Notes: generated by a model from the letters alone, not told the origin. Shown: positions 24,419 through 34,269, counted from the first letter of the stretch. The stretch: 64,000 bases of DNA from JAVHLK01 sp043806215 (GCA_043806215.1 JAZDHD010000324.1:1-64000), one strand, 5' to 3'. Numbers and translations are program-made.

Positions 24419-25462
24419 TCAGTACGTGAACGGCCAGTTCTTGAAGCTCGTCTTGATTCTGACCCAGATCCCATTAAGTCCGGTCGGCTCGACTATCAAG
24501 AAGAGCATGATGAGCAGTCCAAATGCCGCGATATTCCATTCCTCGTCGTAGCGTGCGTGCAGGAATGGGATCTGTCCAAGGAATTCTGCGGTTTCCTTGA
24601 TGACGTCCGGGACCACGGTGAGGAACACTGCACCGAAAATGGAACCGAGAACCGATCCCAGCCCGCCGATGATGATCATTGCTATGTACTCGACGGACAG
24701 CATGAGCGTAAAATTCTCGGGATGAAGGTATCCCGTGGAATAGGAATAGAGGGCGCCGGCCACCCCTCCGTAGAAGGAACTAATCGCGAAGGCCATGACC
24801 TTGTATCGAGTCAGGTTGACTCCCATCGCCTCTGCTGCCACGTCCCGATCACGGATCGCAACAAACGCTCGACCAACTCGCGTCCTCGAGATATTCGTCG
24901 CCGCTATTGTGAGAACCGCGACAACGAAGATAATCAAGTAGAAGAGGCGGCCGGGATCGGACAAAGGGAACCCGAAGATTGTGGGCGGAGGAACGGAGAT
25001 CCCGCGAACTCCCGCTGTGATCGATTCCAGGTGGGTTACCATGTACTCGACCACCACCCCAAATGACATGGTGGCCATGGCAAGATAAAGACCCTTCAGG
25101 CGCAGGCAGGGAAAACCCAGAAGAATGCCGAATAAGGCTGCGACCAACCCACCCGCCGGAATCGTCAGCCAAAACGGGAATCCCATTTTTGTAGCCAGTA
25201 TTGCCGAGGTGTACGCCCCCAGGGCCACGAAGGCGGCGTGCCCGAGGGAAATCTGGCCGGTAAGCCCTGTAAGTATGTTCAAGCCCATGGCTGCCGTGAT
25301 GGCTATTCCGGAAATGTTGATCATGTAGACCACGTAGGGATCTCCCCACACAGGAAGAGTCAGTAGAACGACGATGAATACGGCAAACCAGATTTTCACC
25401 CAGGCGGTCTGAAAGATCCTGATATCCTCGCGATAGGATTCTCTGAAAGTCTTGCTTCTCAT
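24419..25462 (-). CDS. branched-chain-type ABC transporter permease (LivM-like)
   Basis: A 347-residue integral membrane protein with about nine hydrophobic segments. The LivM hallmark is present: GLNILTGLTGQISLGHAAFVALGAY (about 60-84), and the ATPase-coupling region is RDRDVAAEAMGVNLTRYKVMAFA. It lies between the solute-binding protein and LivH-like genes on the same strand and forms the heteromeric channel with the latter. Confidence 0.9.
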   Translation of the reverse strand: MRSKTFRESYREDIRIFQTAWVKIWFAVFIVVLLTLPVWGDPYVVYMINISGIAITAAMGLNILTGLTGQISLGHAAFVALGAYTSAILATKMGFPFWLTIPAGGLVAALFGILLGFPCLRLKGLYLAMATMSFGVVVEYMVTHLESITAGVRGISVPPPTIFGFPLSDPGRLFYLIIFVVAVLTIAATNISRTRVGRAFVAIRDRDVAAEAMGVNLTRYKVMAFAISSFYGGVAGALYSYSTGYLHPENFTLMLSVEYIAMIIIGGLGSVLGSIFGAVFLTVVPDVIKETAEFLGQIPFLHARYDEEWNIAAFGLLIMLFLIVEPTGLNGIWVRIKTSFKNWPFTY

Positions 25463-25510
25463 TTAACCCTTTCCCGAATGGTGAGGCGGGCCTGTTCGGG
25501 CCAAGTATGC

Positions 25511-26401
25511 TTACACCCGCTCGATTTCCTTTTTGCCGAAGAGTCCGTAGGGCCGAATCATCAGCACTAGAAAGAGAACTATGAAGGCCGTCAGATCCTT
25601 TATCCCGGGAAAAGTTTGATCCAGATATCCTCCCACTATGGTCTCCAGCACCCCTATTGCCAGCCCGCCGATGATCGCGCCCGGGATGCTTTCCAGGCCG
25701 CCGAGAATCACGGCCGGGAATGCTTTTATGGCGACCAGCGAGAGCCCCACGTTCAAGACCATTACATTAGCCAGAAAAACACCTGCAATGGAGCCGATGG
25801 CAAACGAGAGGCCCCAGGTCAATGCGAAGACTCTCTTAACGCTGATGCCCATCAGCATTGCCGTGTCCTGATCATTGGCAACCCCGCGCATCGACAGTCC
25901 CACGCGGGAATATTTGAAAAAGATGAAAAACACTAAGACCATTATTGCGGAGACTATCATCGCCCAGAGGTGGGTGTGTGAAAGAACCAGCCCCTTGAAA
26001 TTGATGGCCGTCTGTGAAAACGGCGACTGAAACACCTTGTTTTCGTGCCCGAATATGATGCCGGAAATGCTCCGGAGAAATATTGACAGGCCTATAGTCA
26101 CCATGACGACGGCGAACTGCGGTTCACCTATCATGGGCCTCAAAACCAGCCGTTCGGTGAGCAGGCCCAAGAGCATGGCAAGGCCGGCGGCAATTACGAC
26201 AGCCCACAAGAACGGCAGTCCCACGCCCATCAGCACGTAAGCGACGAAGGCCCCCATCATCATCGCTTCACCCTGGGCAAAATTGAGGATATTCGTCGCC
26301 TTGTAGATGAGGACAAACCCGAGTGCAGCAAGGGCGTACAGGCTCCCCACCGCAAGACCCGAAATAACCAGTTGCGAGATATAAAGCTGGGCTTCGGACA
26401 C
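25511..26401 (-). CDS. branched-chain-type ABC transporter permease (LivH-like)
   Basis: A 296-residue integral membrane protein, GTG start with GGGAG nine bases upstream. LivH features: GLAVGSLYALAALGFVLIYKATNILNFAQGE near the N-terminus and the coupling segment MRGVANDQDTAMLMGISVKRVF. The C-terminus ends IRPYGLFGKKEIERV as in LivH. It partners the LivM-like protein encoded downstream. Confidence 0.9.
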   Translation of the reverse strand: MSEAQLYISQLVISGLAVGSLYALAALGFVLIYKATNILNFAQGEAMMMGAFVAYVLMGVGLPFLWAVVIAAGLAMLLGLLTERLVLRPMIGEPQFAVVMVTIGLSIFLRSISGIIFGHENKVFQSPFSQTAINFKGLVLSHTHLWAMIVSAIMVLVFFIFFKYSRVGLSMRGVANDQDTAMLMGISVKRVFALTWGLSFAIGSIAGVFLANVMVLNVGLSLVAIKAFPAVILGGLESIPGAIIGGLAIGVLETIVGGYLDQTFPGIKDLTAFIVLFLVLMIRPYGLFGKKEIERV

Positions 26402-26455
26402 TTGTTCTTACTCCCGGATTGCTGCCGGACCACCCGAACCGGTAAAGGTACGTCT

Positions 26456-28261
26456 TCAGGCGGCCCCGTAAATCGAATCGATGAGTTGTTTATATTTCTT
26501 TTCGATGCTTGCCCGCTTGACCTTCATGGTGGCGGTCAACTCTTCGTCGTCCTGGTCCAGCTCTTTGTCCAGAATCACGAATTTCTTAATTCGTTCGACC
26601 CGGGCAAAGTTGTCGTTCGTCTTGTCGACTTCCCCTTGGATGAGTTTTCTGATCTCCGGATGAGTCGCGAGACTCTTGTAGTTCGTATAGGCGATGCGGT
26701 TATGCTGAGCCCACTGGGCAACGTTTTCCAACTCGATCTGGATCAGGCAAGACAAGAATTTTCGACGATCACCGATGATGATGGCTTCCTTGATGTAGGA
26801 ACTGTACCTGAGGCTGTTCTCTATTTCCGAAGGTGCGATATTCTTCCCGCCTGCGGTGATGATGATGTCCTTCTTGCGATCCGTAATCCGAAGGCTCCCG
26901 TCCTTATCCAGCTCGCCCACATCGCCCGTGTGGAGCCATCCTCCTCTTATGGCTTCCCGGGTAGCCTCAGGGTCGCCGTAATAGCCCTCGAAAACCGACT
27001 CACCTCGTTGGAGGATCTCTCCATCATCAGCCAGCCTCAAGTCGACTCCAGGGACAGGCTTGCCTACACATCCAATCCTGATCTCCCCGTTTCGAGGCAT
27101 CACCGAGATCCCGCTCATTTCAGTCATGCCGTAGCATTCGCGCACGGGCAGTCCTATCGCATGATAGAACCGCATCAGATCCGGCGACATCGGAGCCGCT
27201 CCACTGACTAAGATCCTTGCCTCCAAAAGTCCCAGATGATTCCTGAGAGGCCTAAACAGTAGTAAGTAGGCGATCCCGTCGAGTATCTTCCAGTGCAGCG
27301 GAACGGTTCCATTCTCGAGCTTCATTGCCGCCACTCGAAAGCCTATGGGGAGCATGGCTTTGAAGATCCACCGCTTGAAGAAAACCGAATCCTGAATACG
27401 TATCATGATGTTTGAATGCATTTTCTCCCAGATTCTTGGGACATTCAGGAAGGCCGTAGGAGAGATCTCTTTCAAATCGTCCTGTAAGGTCGCCACACTC
27501 TCTGCAAAATTGACCGTACAGCCCGCCCACATGGGAAAAATCAATGAAAACATGCGCTCGGCGACGTGGCACAGCGGCATGGCCGATAAGAAAGAGTCCG
27601 CATGGCGAAAGTCCAGGACCTGTGACAGCCCCCGAATCATGGCGATCACCCCGCGATGACTTATCATTGCCCCCTTTGGCCGGCCTGTAGTGCCGGACGT
27701 ATAGACGATTATAGCAATGTCCTCGGCTCGGGTATCGTTGACCATTTCGTCAAAGGCGTCCGGTTCCTCTTGGTGGAACTTCTCCCCCAGGGCCTCCACG
27801 TCCCGGAAGCTGATGAGCATGGGGTCTCTGTAACGGCGGAGGCCCTTCATATCCACCACAATGATCTTCTTCAAGAGGGGGATCTGATCCTTCACCTCTA
27901 GAATTTTATCTACTTGCTCCTGATCCTTGGCCACCACAAAGGTCGACTCTGAGTTTTCCAGGATGTATTTGACTTGAGAGGCCACATCCGTGGGATAAAT
28001 CCCCACTGTCACCGCAGACGAACACTGCGCTGCCAAGTCTGCGTACAACCATTCCGGGCAGCCGTCGCCGAGAATTGAGAGCTTGTCGCCTCTTGTCAGC
28101 CCCAGCTGCTTCAGACCGAGAGCGAACCGGCAGACGTGATCCCAGTAGTCCGTCCAAGTGATGCACTGCCAGATTCCAAGGTCTTTCTCTCTGAGAGCCA
28201 CCTTGTCCGGGTAGAGTCGCCTGTTCCTTGCAAAGAGCTTCGGTATGGTGTCGGCTTCCAT
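26456..28261 (-). CDS. long-chain acyl-CoA synthetase (AMP-forming, FadD15-like)
   Basis: A 601-residue ANL enzyme of the long-chain type. Motifs: IIVYTSGTTGRPKGAMISH (about 184-202), ECYGMTEMSG (about 365), GWLHTGDVGELD, KKDIIITAGGKNIAPSEIE and a long C-terminal LTATMKVKR segment with the catalytic Lys. The start follows AGGAGG. It is embedded between the LivH and LivG genes, an arrangement seen for carboxylate uptake where the acid is trapped as CoA thioester on entry. It is distinct in length and type from the ligase at 16658-18199. Confidence 0.9.
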   Translation of the reverse strand: MEADTIPKLFARNRRLYPDKVALREKDLGIWQCITWTDYWDHVCRFALGLKQLGLTRGDKLSILGDGCPEWLYADLAAQCSSAVTVGIYPTDVASQVKYILENSESTFVVAKDQEQVDKILEVKDQIPLLKKIIVVDMKGLRRYRDPMLISFRDVEALGEKFHQEEPDAFDEMVNDTRAEDIAIIVYTSGTTGRPKGAMISHRGVIAMIRGLSQVLDFRHADSFLSAMPLCHVAERMFSLIFPMWAGCTVNFAESVATLQDDLKEISPTAFLNVPRIWEKMHSNIMIRIQDSVFFKRWIFKAMLPIGFRVAAMKLENGTVPLHWKILDGIAYLLLFRPLRNHLGLLEARILVSGAAPMSPDLMRFYHAIGLPVRECYGMTEMSGISVMPRNGEIRIGCVGKPVPGVDLRLADDGEILQRGESVFEGYYGDPEATREAIRGGWLHTGDVGELDKDGSLRITDRKKDIIITAGGKNIAPSEIENSLRYSSYIKEAIIIGDRRKFLSCLIQIELENVAQWAQHNRIAYTNYKSLATHPEIRKLIQGEVDKTNDNFARVERIKKFVILDKELDQDDEELTATMKVKRASIEKKYKQLIDSIYGAA

Positions 28262-28284
28262 GGCAATCCCTCCTGAAAAGCCGG

Positions 28285-29043
28285 CTATTGCCCGAGGTAG
28301 GCCGCAATAACACCCGGGTCTGATTGTACCTCTGCCGGAGTGCCCTCACTAATCTTGCAGCCGAAATCCAGCACCGTTATCCTGTCGGCGATGTCCATCA
28401 CGACCCCCATGTCATGTTCAACCATGATAATGGTGGTTCCCTTGTCTTCCCTAATGTCAAGCACGAACCGGGAAATGTCCTCGGTCTCCTCGGCGTTCAT
28501 CCCGGCCACTGGTTCGTCGAGAAGCAGGATTGAAGGGTCCATGGCCAGTGCCCGCCCGATTTCGACTCGTTTCTGGATGCCGTAAGGCAGCGTACCCACG
28601 AGCTTCTTGCGCACCTTCTCGATTTCGAGGAAATCTATGATTTCTTCCACTTGAAGCCGCTTGTCGATCTCCTGCCTTACGCCCTTCCCATAGAATACGG
28701 CGCAGGCAAGGGGCCCGGATGTCATGTGAGTGTGACATCCCAGGAGTATGTTATCTATTACGCTCATATTCTTGAAAAGTTCGATGTTCTGAAAGGTTCG
28801 GGCAATTCCATGCTTGGCGATCTCGTGGGGCTCGATGCCTGAAATGGATTTCCCCCTGAGAAATATCTTGCCCGACGTCGGCGCATAGACCCCGCTGATG
28901 CAGTTAAAGAGAGAGGTTTTCCCGGCCCCGTTGGGACCGATCACAGCGTGGAGTTCGCCCTCTTTGACGGTCATATTCAGGTTCGCAAGCGCCGTGATTC
29001 CGCCAAAGCGGAGCGATAGGTCTTTAATCTCCAGGATTTCCAT
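28285..29043 (-). CDS. branched-chain-type ABC transporter ATPase (LivG-like)
   Basis: A 252-residue ATPase starting at ATG 29043, with CAGGTG upstream; GTG two codons earlier is an alternative. Walker A GPNGAGKTS near 37-45, and LPYGIQKRVEIGRALA in place of the usual LSGGQ signature, which is the rule in LivG. Walker B ILLLDEPVAGMN near 160. The C-terminal DFGCKISEGTPAEVQSDPGV is also typical. Confidence 0.9.
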   Translation of the reverse strand: MEILEIKDLSLRFGGITALANLNMTVKEGELHAVIGPNGAGKTSLFNCISGVYAPTSGKIFLRGKSISGIEPHEIAKHGIARTFQNIELFKNMSVIDNILLGCHTHMTSGPLACAVFYGKGVRQEIDKRLQVEEIIDFLEIEKVRKKLVGTLPYGIQKRVEIGRALAMDPSILLLDEPVAGMNAEETEDISRFVLDIREDKGTTIIMVEHDMGVVMDIADRITVLDFGCKISEGTPAEVQSDPGVIAAYLGQ

Positions 29044-29058
29044 GCTCACCTGCGCGTG

Positions 29059-29853
29059 TTAAGACAACCAACGCTTGCGGCGTTTGTAATGCTTCACATC
29101 CGCGTAGCTTTTTCTTTGCCGGTCGTCTGTGACTCCGAGATAGAACTCCTTTACGTCCTGATTCTCCAGGAGATCCTGATTGGGACCGTCGAGAACGATC
29201 TTCCCGCTCTCCATGATGTATCCATAGCGGGCAAAATTCAGCGCTGCCAACGCATTCTGCTCCACAAGGAGAATCGATGTCTTTCCAGCCTCTCTGATTC
29301 GACCAAGGATTTCAAAAATCTCGGCAACCAGCTTTGGTGCCAGCCCCAAGGAGGGTTCGTCGAGCATGAGGAGTTTCGGCCGCGACATCAGTGCCCGTCC
29401 TATGGCGAGCATCTGTTGCTCACCACCGCTGAGAAACAGCGCCCGCTGTTTGTATCGCCGACGGAGGTGTGGGAAGTAGTCAAGTACCATCTCGATATCT
29501 CGTTTGATACCGTCTCGGTCCGTGCGCGTGTGGGCACCAATACGGATATTCTCCATTACGGTCAGGTCATCGAACACCCGCCTCCCTTCCGGCACCATGC
29601 AGATACCGCAGCGCACGATTCTGTCCGGATCCATATCCCCGATGGACTGTCCCGAGAATTCGATGTTGCCTTCTTCGACTTCGCCGTTCTGGAATTTCAG
29701 AATTCCACTGATCGCCTTGAGAGTGGTACTTTTGCCCGCGGCGTTGGCTCCCAGCAGAGCGACGGCCTCGCCGTCGGGGACCTCGATGGAAATGCCCTTC
29801 AGGACCATGATCACATTGTTGTAGACCACCTGAATGTTATTTACCTTGAGCAT
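29059..29853 (-). CDS. branched-chain-type ABC transporter ATPase (LivF-like)
   Basis: A 264-residue ATPase. Walker A GANAAGKST near 33-41, signature LSGGEQQMLAIGRALM near 141, Walker B LLMLDEPSLGLAP, H-loop region SILLVEQNA. It ends with a basic tail (KHYKRRKRW). Together with the LivG-like ATPase and LivM/LivH-like permeases it completes an importer. Confidence 0.9.
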   Translation of the reverse strand: MLKVNNIQVVYNNVIMVLKGISIEVPDGEAVALLGANAAGKSTTLKAISGILKFQNGEVEEGNIEFSGQSIGDMDPDRIVRCGICMVPEGRRVFDDLTVMENIRIGAHTRTDRDGIKRDIEMVLDYFPHLRRRYKQRALFLSGGEQQMLAIGRALMSRPKLLMLDEPSLGLAPKLVAEIFEILGRIREAGKTSILLVEQNALAALNFARYGYIMESGKIVLDGPNQDLLENQDVKEFYLGVTDDRQRKSYADVKHYKRRKRWLS

Positions 29854-29957
29854 AGGTTTTCGACTCCTCGCCGGCTCAGCCCTACGGGCGCATTCGATTT
29901 CACGCGCTTATGCGGGAAAAGTGTGAATCCAAATCCGCCCTTACCGCTCCGTTAGAA

Positions 29958-31133
29958 TCAGGAGACTCGCTCGAGAACAACGGCGAACCCCATACCGCCG
30001 CCTGCACACAGAGAAGCCACTCCCACATTGAGGTCGTCATTTATCATGCCGTGTAACAGAGTCACCAGGAGGCGGCAGCCGGTAGCGCCTACCGGATGCC
30101 CTAAGGCAATGCCGTTCCCATTAACGTTGACTTTGTCTCGTTCCAGGCCGAGTTCTTGCTCGCACGCGAGATACTGAGCTGCAAAGGCCTCGTTAATCTC
30201 GAACCGATCCACGTCGCCGAGGCCCAGCCCGGCAGTCTCCAACGCTCCTCGAATAGCCGGAACCGGTCCTATTCCCATGATGTTTGGATCCACGCCGACC
30301 ACCTTGTACCCCTTGATCGACACCAGAGGCTCCAACCCAAGCTCTCTCGCTCTGTCCGGGGTGGTGATCACCAATACGGCTGCCGCATCGTTCATCCCGC
30401 AGGCGTTGCCGGGGGTCACGGTCCCATCCTTCTTGAAAGCCGGCGACAGTTTGGCGAGCTGCTCCACGCTTATATCGGGCCTGACGTGCTCGTCGGTGTC
30501 AAAAACGAAGGGCTCTTTCTTGGGTCTCGGGACCGACACAGGGATTATTTCACCCTTGAACTTGCCCTCCCGAATGGCCCTCGTAGCCCTTTGATGGCTC
30601 AGAGCCGCATAGGCGTCCTGGTCCCGGCGACTGATCCCGTACTTCTCGGCGAGATTCTCGGCGGTGAGTCCCATGCCTACGCCTATGGGATACTCCTGCA
30701 TGCCCTTCCAGAGGAGGTCGTAGGTCTGGTAATGCCGGAGACGCTGTCCCCATCGAGCAGACTCCACTATGTAAGGAGCGTTGCTCATACTCTCTACTCC
30801 GCCCGCCACGACCAACCGTCCTTCTCCGCACTGGACGGCCTGTGTTGCGCTGATTACCGCCTGCATGGACGAGCCGCAGGTACCGTTGACGGTGAATCCC
30901 GGAACATGGTCGGGTGCACCCGCCCGATAGGCGGCATTGCGAGCGACATTTTGTTCCAGCGGCGCAAAGCAGTTGCCGAAAATGACCTTGTCGACAAACG
31001 AAAGATCACCAAGGTGCGGTGCGACGTTCTCAATGACCAGACGTGCCAATTCGGCCGGAGGAAAGGACTTCAGAGAACCCCCAAAGTCGCCTATTGCGGT
31101 TCTCAGTCCCAGCGTGAGGACCACCTGACTCAT
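29958..31133 (-). CDS. acetyl-CoA acetyltransferase / 3-ketoacyl-CoA thiolase
   Basis: A 391-residue thiolase. The nucleophilic Cys is in NGTCGSSMQAV (about Cys89), the His in GIALGHPVGATG (about His348) and the second Cys in SLCAGGGMG (about Cys378). It cleaves 3-ketoacyl-CoA to acetyl-CoA in the degradative direction here. The start follows AGGAGG. It lies 80 bp downstream of the 3-hydroxyacyl-CoA dehydrogenase gene and upstream of the Liv ATPase gene. Confidence 0.92.
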   Translation of the reverse strand: MSQVVLTLGLRTAIGDFGGSLKSFPPAELARLVIENVAPHLGDLSFVDKVIFGNCFAPLEQNVARNAAYRAGAPDHVPGFTVNGTCGSSMQAVISATQAVQCGEGRLVVAGGVESMSNAPYIVESARWGQRLRHYQTYDLLWKGMQEYPIGVGMGLTAENLAEKYGISRRDQDAYAALSHQRATRAIREGKFKGEIIPVSVPRPKKEPFVFDTDEHVRPDISVEQLAKLSPAFKKDGTVTPGNACGMNDAAAVLVITTPDRARELGLEPLVSIKGYKVVGVDPNIMGIGPVPAIRGALETAGLGLGDVDRFEINEAFAAQYLACEQELGLERDKVNVNGNGIALGHPVGATGCRLLVTLLHGMINDDLNVGVASLCAGGGMGFAVVLERVS

Positions 31134-31213
31134 GGCTATTTGACCTCCTGAGTTTCAGTAGTTGGAATTCATGGAATGCCTCATGGTTCGTTCAGCGAAC
31201 GACCAGGCAAAGC

Positions 31214-32116
31214 TCAAAGTCCCATCAGGTCTCGAGGTTGGGCTTCTCCCGGGCGCTGATATTCATAGAAGCCTCGACCTGATTTCGCGCCCAGGTCGCC
31301 AAGTGCCACAAGTCTCTTTAGCAGGGGTGGCGGAGCGTATCTCGCCTCTCGATATTCATCGAAGAGAATGTTTCCTGCGTTGAGCAGCACGTCCAGACCG
31401 ATAAGATCCGCGAGCGCGAGAGGCCCCATCGGGTGGCCGCAGCCGAGCCGCATCGCGTTGTCAATGTCGCTCACGGTGGCTAAGCCTGCTGAAAGCGACC
31501 GCATGGAGTCGAACAGATAAGGCGTCAAAAGGTAATTTACGAGGAAGCCGGCCTGGTCCCTCACCACGATTGGGACCTTTCCGAGAGATTTCACGAGATC
31601 TATCACAAGCCCAATGACTTCTTGGGATGTGGCGGTTGTCTTCACCACTTCCACAAGTTTCATCACAGGAGCGGGGTTGAAAAAATGGAGGCCCAAGATC
31701 CGTTCGGGCCGACTAAGATTTGAAACGAGACTGCTGATCGACAGTGTGGAGGTATTACTGGCAAACACCGTCTCTCTCGGACATATGGCATCCAGTTGCG
31801 CGAAAAGCCGTCCTTTGGCCTCCGGATCCTCATAGACCGCCTCAATGACAAGATCGCAATCCTTGAGTGAATCCAGATCGATTCCGCCGTCTATGCGGGC
31901 AAGCACCGCAGATCGTTCCTGTTCCTGCATAAGATTCTTCTGAACAAGCTTCTGCAGGGAAGTGCCCACGCGAGTGATCGCCGCGTCCACCAGCCCCTTC
32001 TCAACGTCCACGGCCCGCACCTGGTAGCCGCAGGCGGCCAGCACCTGCGTGATGCCGCATCCCATAGAACCCAACCCGACGACTCCGATCCTCTTGAACA
32101 CTAGGTTTTGGCTCAT
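31214..32116 (-). CDS. 3-hydroxyacyl-CoA (3-hydroxybutyryl-CoA) dehydrogenase
   Basis: A 300-residue NAD-dependent dehydrogenase. GVVGLGSMGCGITQV (about 12-26) is the NAD-binding loop, FASNTSTLSIS and HFFNPAPVMKLVEV supply the catalytic Ser/Asn and His, and a C-terminal helical 3HCDH domain ends in AKSGRGFYEY. It oxidises short-chain 3-hydroxyacyl-CoA to 3-ketoacyl-CoA, the substrate of the thiolase encoded next. It is the first enzyme gene after the TetR gene. Confidence 0.92.
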   Translation of the reverse strand: MSQNLVFKRIGVVGLGSMGCGITQVLAACGYQVRAVDVEKGLVDAAITRVGTSLQKLVQKNLMQEQERSAVLARIDGGIDLDSLKDCDLVIEAVYEDPEAKGRLFAQLDAICPRETVFASNTSTLSISSLVSNLSRPERILGLHFFNPAPVMKLVEVVKTTATSQEVIGLVIDLVKSLGKVPIVVRDQAGFLVNYLLTPYLFDSMRSLSAGLATVSDIDNAMRLGCGHPMGPLALADLIGLDVLLNAGNILFDEYREARYAPPPLLKRLVALGDLGAKSGRGFYEYQRPGEAQPRDLMGL

Positions 32117-32175
32117 AAGACACCCTCTTCCTTTTGTGTTGCGTCTTGACTATAAGACCGCAGCGATTCGGTCTC

Positions 32176-32787
32176 TCATTCCTTCACAAGTCCACGAAGG
32201 AAGATCTTTCTGAAGGTCCGGACATAAAGAGTTCCGTCGAGACGATATTTGTTGAGCACCCAGTGATGCAACACACCGTCATGAAGGGCCATGAAAGTGA
32301 GTGCAGCCATCTCGGGATCGAAATCCTTCTTGAACAAACCCTGCCGTATGCCCTGCCGCACTATATCGGTTACGATATCGAGGTACATTTTGTATGTGCC
32401 CTTGAACACCGGCTCAAAATCGACATCCGCTTTCATCTCCGTCGTGAGAAAGGTGAGAAAAACTACAAGGTCCTGATTTTCCACGGCGAAGCTTGAGTTA
32501 AAGCTTATGAGGCGGTGGAGCTTATCCAGCGCGTTCCCTTCAACTTGTTCCAGTGCTTCAACCATTCCTCCGATGAACTTCGACTTGTATTCATCGATGA
32601 TCCGCAGCAACAGATCTCCCTTACCGCTGAAGTGCGCGTACAAGGCTCCTTTAGTGAGTCCCACTCGGCGTGTGATTTCTTCTATTGAGGTGCCGTGGTA
32701 GCCCTTTCGCACGAAGATCTCCAGAGCTGCCTGTGTGATCTTGGCTTCGGTGTCGGCGGATCGCTTCATGACGTCCACATCTTTCAT
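32176..32787 (-). CDS. TetR-family regulator of the beta-oxidation locus
   Basis: A 203-residue repressor. The N-terminal helix-turn-helix reads FVRKGYHGTSIEEITRRVGLTKGALYAHFSGKGDLL. The C-terminal ligand domain resembles fatty-acid-responsive members. ATG 32787 lies inside the palindromic operator at 32786-32803; the in-frame ATG at 32769 is therefore a plausible alternative start. Because the same palindrome is found at the divergent acyl-CoA dehydrogenase promoter, it probably represses both directions until an acyl-CoA accumulates. Confidence 0.85.
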   Translation of the reverse strand: MKDVDVMKRSADTEAKITQAALEIFVRKGYHGTSIEEITRRVGLTKGALYAHFSGKGDLLLRIIDEYKSKFIGGMVEALEQVEGNALDKLHRLISFNSSFAVENQDLVVFLTFLTTEMKADVDFEPVFKGTYKMYLDIVTDIVRQGIRQGLFKKDFDPEMAALTFMALHDGVLHHWVLNKYRLDGTLYVRTFRKIFLRGLVKE

Positions 32788-32803
32788 ACTAACCGGTTAG
32801 TAT
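32786..32803. promoter_or_regulatory. TetR operator 1
   Basis: Perfect 18-bp palindrome ATACTAACCGGTTAGTAT at the start of the tetR gene. A second near-copy lies at 33069-33086. Confidence 0.75.
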
Positions 32804-33041
32804 CGTCAGGCTACCCGCCTTCTTTTCGCCTGTCAAGTTCTTTTTCGCACATGATGCAAGATTCGGTCATGGCGGTGTCCAACGGTCACCCTGAGTTCAT
32901 ACGGCTTGTCCCGGTCTCGCCTGCCGCCCAACTAATTCGGTATGGTCCCTCTGTGCGGAACCTCGTGTCTCGTGAGACCGCCCCACCGAAAAAGACCGTC
33001 CGCCGAAAGACTCAGGACCTGCGCAACCATCTCCATTTTGC

Positions 33042-33070
33042 TTGACAGGCACCTGACCAATCGCGACAAT
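33042..33070 (+). promoter_or_regulatory. promoter of the acyl-CoA dehydrogenase gene
   Basis: TTGACA (33042-33047), 17-bp spacer, GACAAT (33065-33070). The -10 box runs into operator 2, so repressor binding would block it. Confidence 0.6.
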
Positions 33071-33086
33071 ACTAACCGTTTGGTAT
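33069..33086. promoter_or_regulatory. TetR operator 2
   Basis: ATACTAACCGTTTGGTAT matches operator 1 at 16 of 18 positions and sits between the promoter and the acyl-CoA dehydrogenase start. Confidence 0.7.
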
Positions 33087-33120
33087 CACCGTTGTCCGGA
33101 ATCACCACAGGAGGCGTTAC

Positions 33121-34269
33121 ATGGACTTCTCGATCTCAGACGATCAAAAGCAAATTGTGGAAGCGGCTCGCAAGTTCGCCAACAACGAATTCCCCAGGAT
33201 CGCGCGTGAGTGCGACCGGGAGGAGAAATTTCCCTGGGAAGTGTGGAAGAAGGCAGGGGAATTGGGGTTTATGGGCATCTTCATCGCGCCGGAGTATGGG
33301 GGCCTGGGTCTTGGATACCTCGAACACGCTTTGGTCATGGAAGAATTCTGGCGTGTGGATCCAGGGGTCGGGAATATTCTTCTCGGAGTATTCGGCGCGG
33401 AAATTGTCGGGACGTTTGGGACCTCCGATCAGAAGAAGAGGCTCCTGGAACCCATAGCGGGCGGTAAGGCAATAATGGGCTGTGCCATTACCGAACCAAA
33501 CGCGGGCAGCGACATATTCAGCGTTGGGACTAGGGCCGTACGAACCGATAACGGCTATGTAATCAATGGGACAAAACAATTCATCACCAATGGCAGCATT
33601 GCACAGTATGCCCTGGTCTTATGCGTGACGGACCCTGAAGCGAGTAAGCGTACCGAGAGATTCAGCTTTCTTGTTGTCGAAAGGGACCGAAAAGGTTTCA
33701 CGGCCAACAGACTGAAAGGCAAGATGGGGATTCGCGCGTCGGACACGGCTGAACTGTCTTTCGACGACGTTCTCGTCCCTGAGGAAAACCTCATAGGTGC
33801 CAAAGAAAGCGAAGGGTTCCGCCAGGTCATGCACCTGTTCAATATTAATCGATTGGTAGCGTCGTCCCAGGGAGTGGGCGTCGCCCAGGGCGCGCTGGAC
33901 AGGGCGGTGAAGTACATTCGGGAGCGTGTACAGTTCGGCGCACCGCTGGCCTCGTTTCAAGGAGTGCAGTTCAAGATCGCGGAAATGGCGGCGCGGATCG
34001 AGAGCGCCCGTGTCCTGTACCAAAAGGCCGCGTGGCTGATGGACCACGGGCACGTGGACAGAAGACTGGTCTCCATTGCCAAGCTTGTGGCCGGCGAAGC
34101 CGCAGTTCGCGTTACCGACGAGGCTCTTCAGTTGCATGGCGGATATGGATACATGGAAGAATACGATGTAGAGCGCTTCTATCGAGACGCGAAAATCGTG
34201 GAGATATACGAAGGAACCAAGGAGATCGAAAAGGTCACCATAGCCAGAGAAATCCTCGGCAGGACATAA
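33121..34269 (+). CDS. acyl-CoA dehydrogenase
   Basis: A 382-residue FAD enzyme that introduces the trans-2 double bond, first step of beta-oxidation. MGCAITEPNAGSD (about 120-132) and the FITNGSIAQ region bind FAD and substrate. ALQLHGGYGYMEEYDVERFYRDAKI is the C-terminal signature, and IYEGTKEIEK holds the likely catalytic Glu as in short-chain family members. AGGAGG precedes the ATG. It is divergent from the TetR gene and shares its operator, which places it in the same regulon as the minus-strand genes. Confidence 0.92.
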   Translation: MDFSISDDQKQIVEAARKFANNEFPRIARECDREEKFPWEVWKKAGELGFMGIFIAPEYGGLGLGYLEHALVMEEFWRVDPGVGNILLGVFGAEIVGTFGTSDQKKRLLEPIAGGKAIMGCAITEPNAGSDIFSVGTRAVRTDNGYVINGTKQFITNGSIAQYALVLCVTDPEASKRTERFSFLVVERDRKGFTANRLKGKMGIRASDTAELSFDDVLVPEENLIGAKESEGFRQVMHLFNINRLVASSQGVGVAQGALDRAVKYIRERVQFGAPLASFQGVQFKIAEMAARIESARVLYQKAAWLMDHGHVDRRLVSIAKLVAGEAAVRVTDEALQLHGGYGYMEEYDVERFYRDAKIVEIYEGTKEIEKVTIAREILGRT

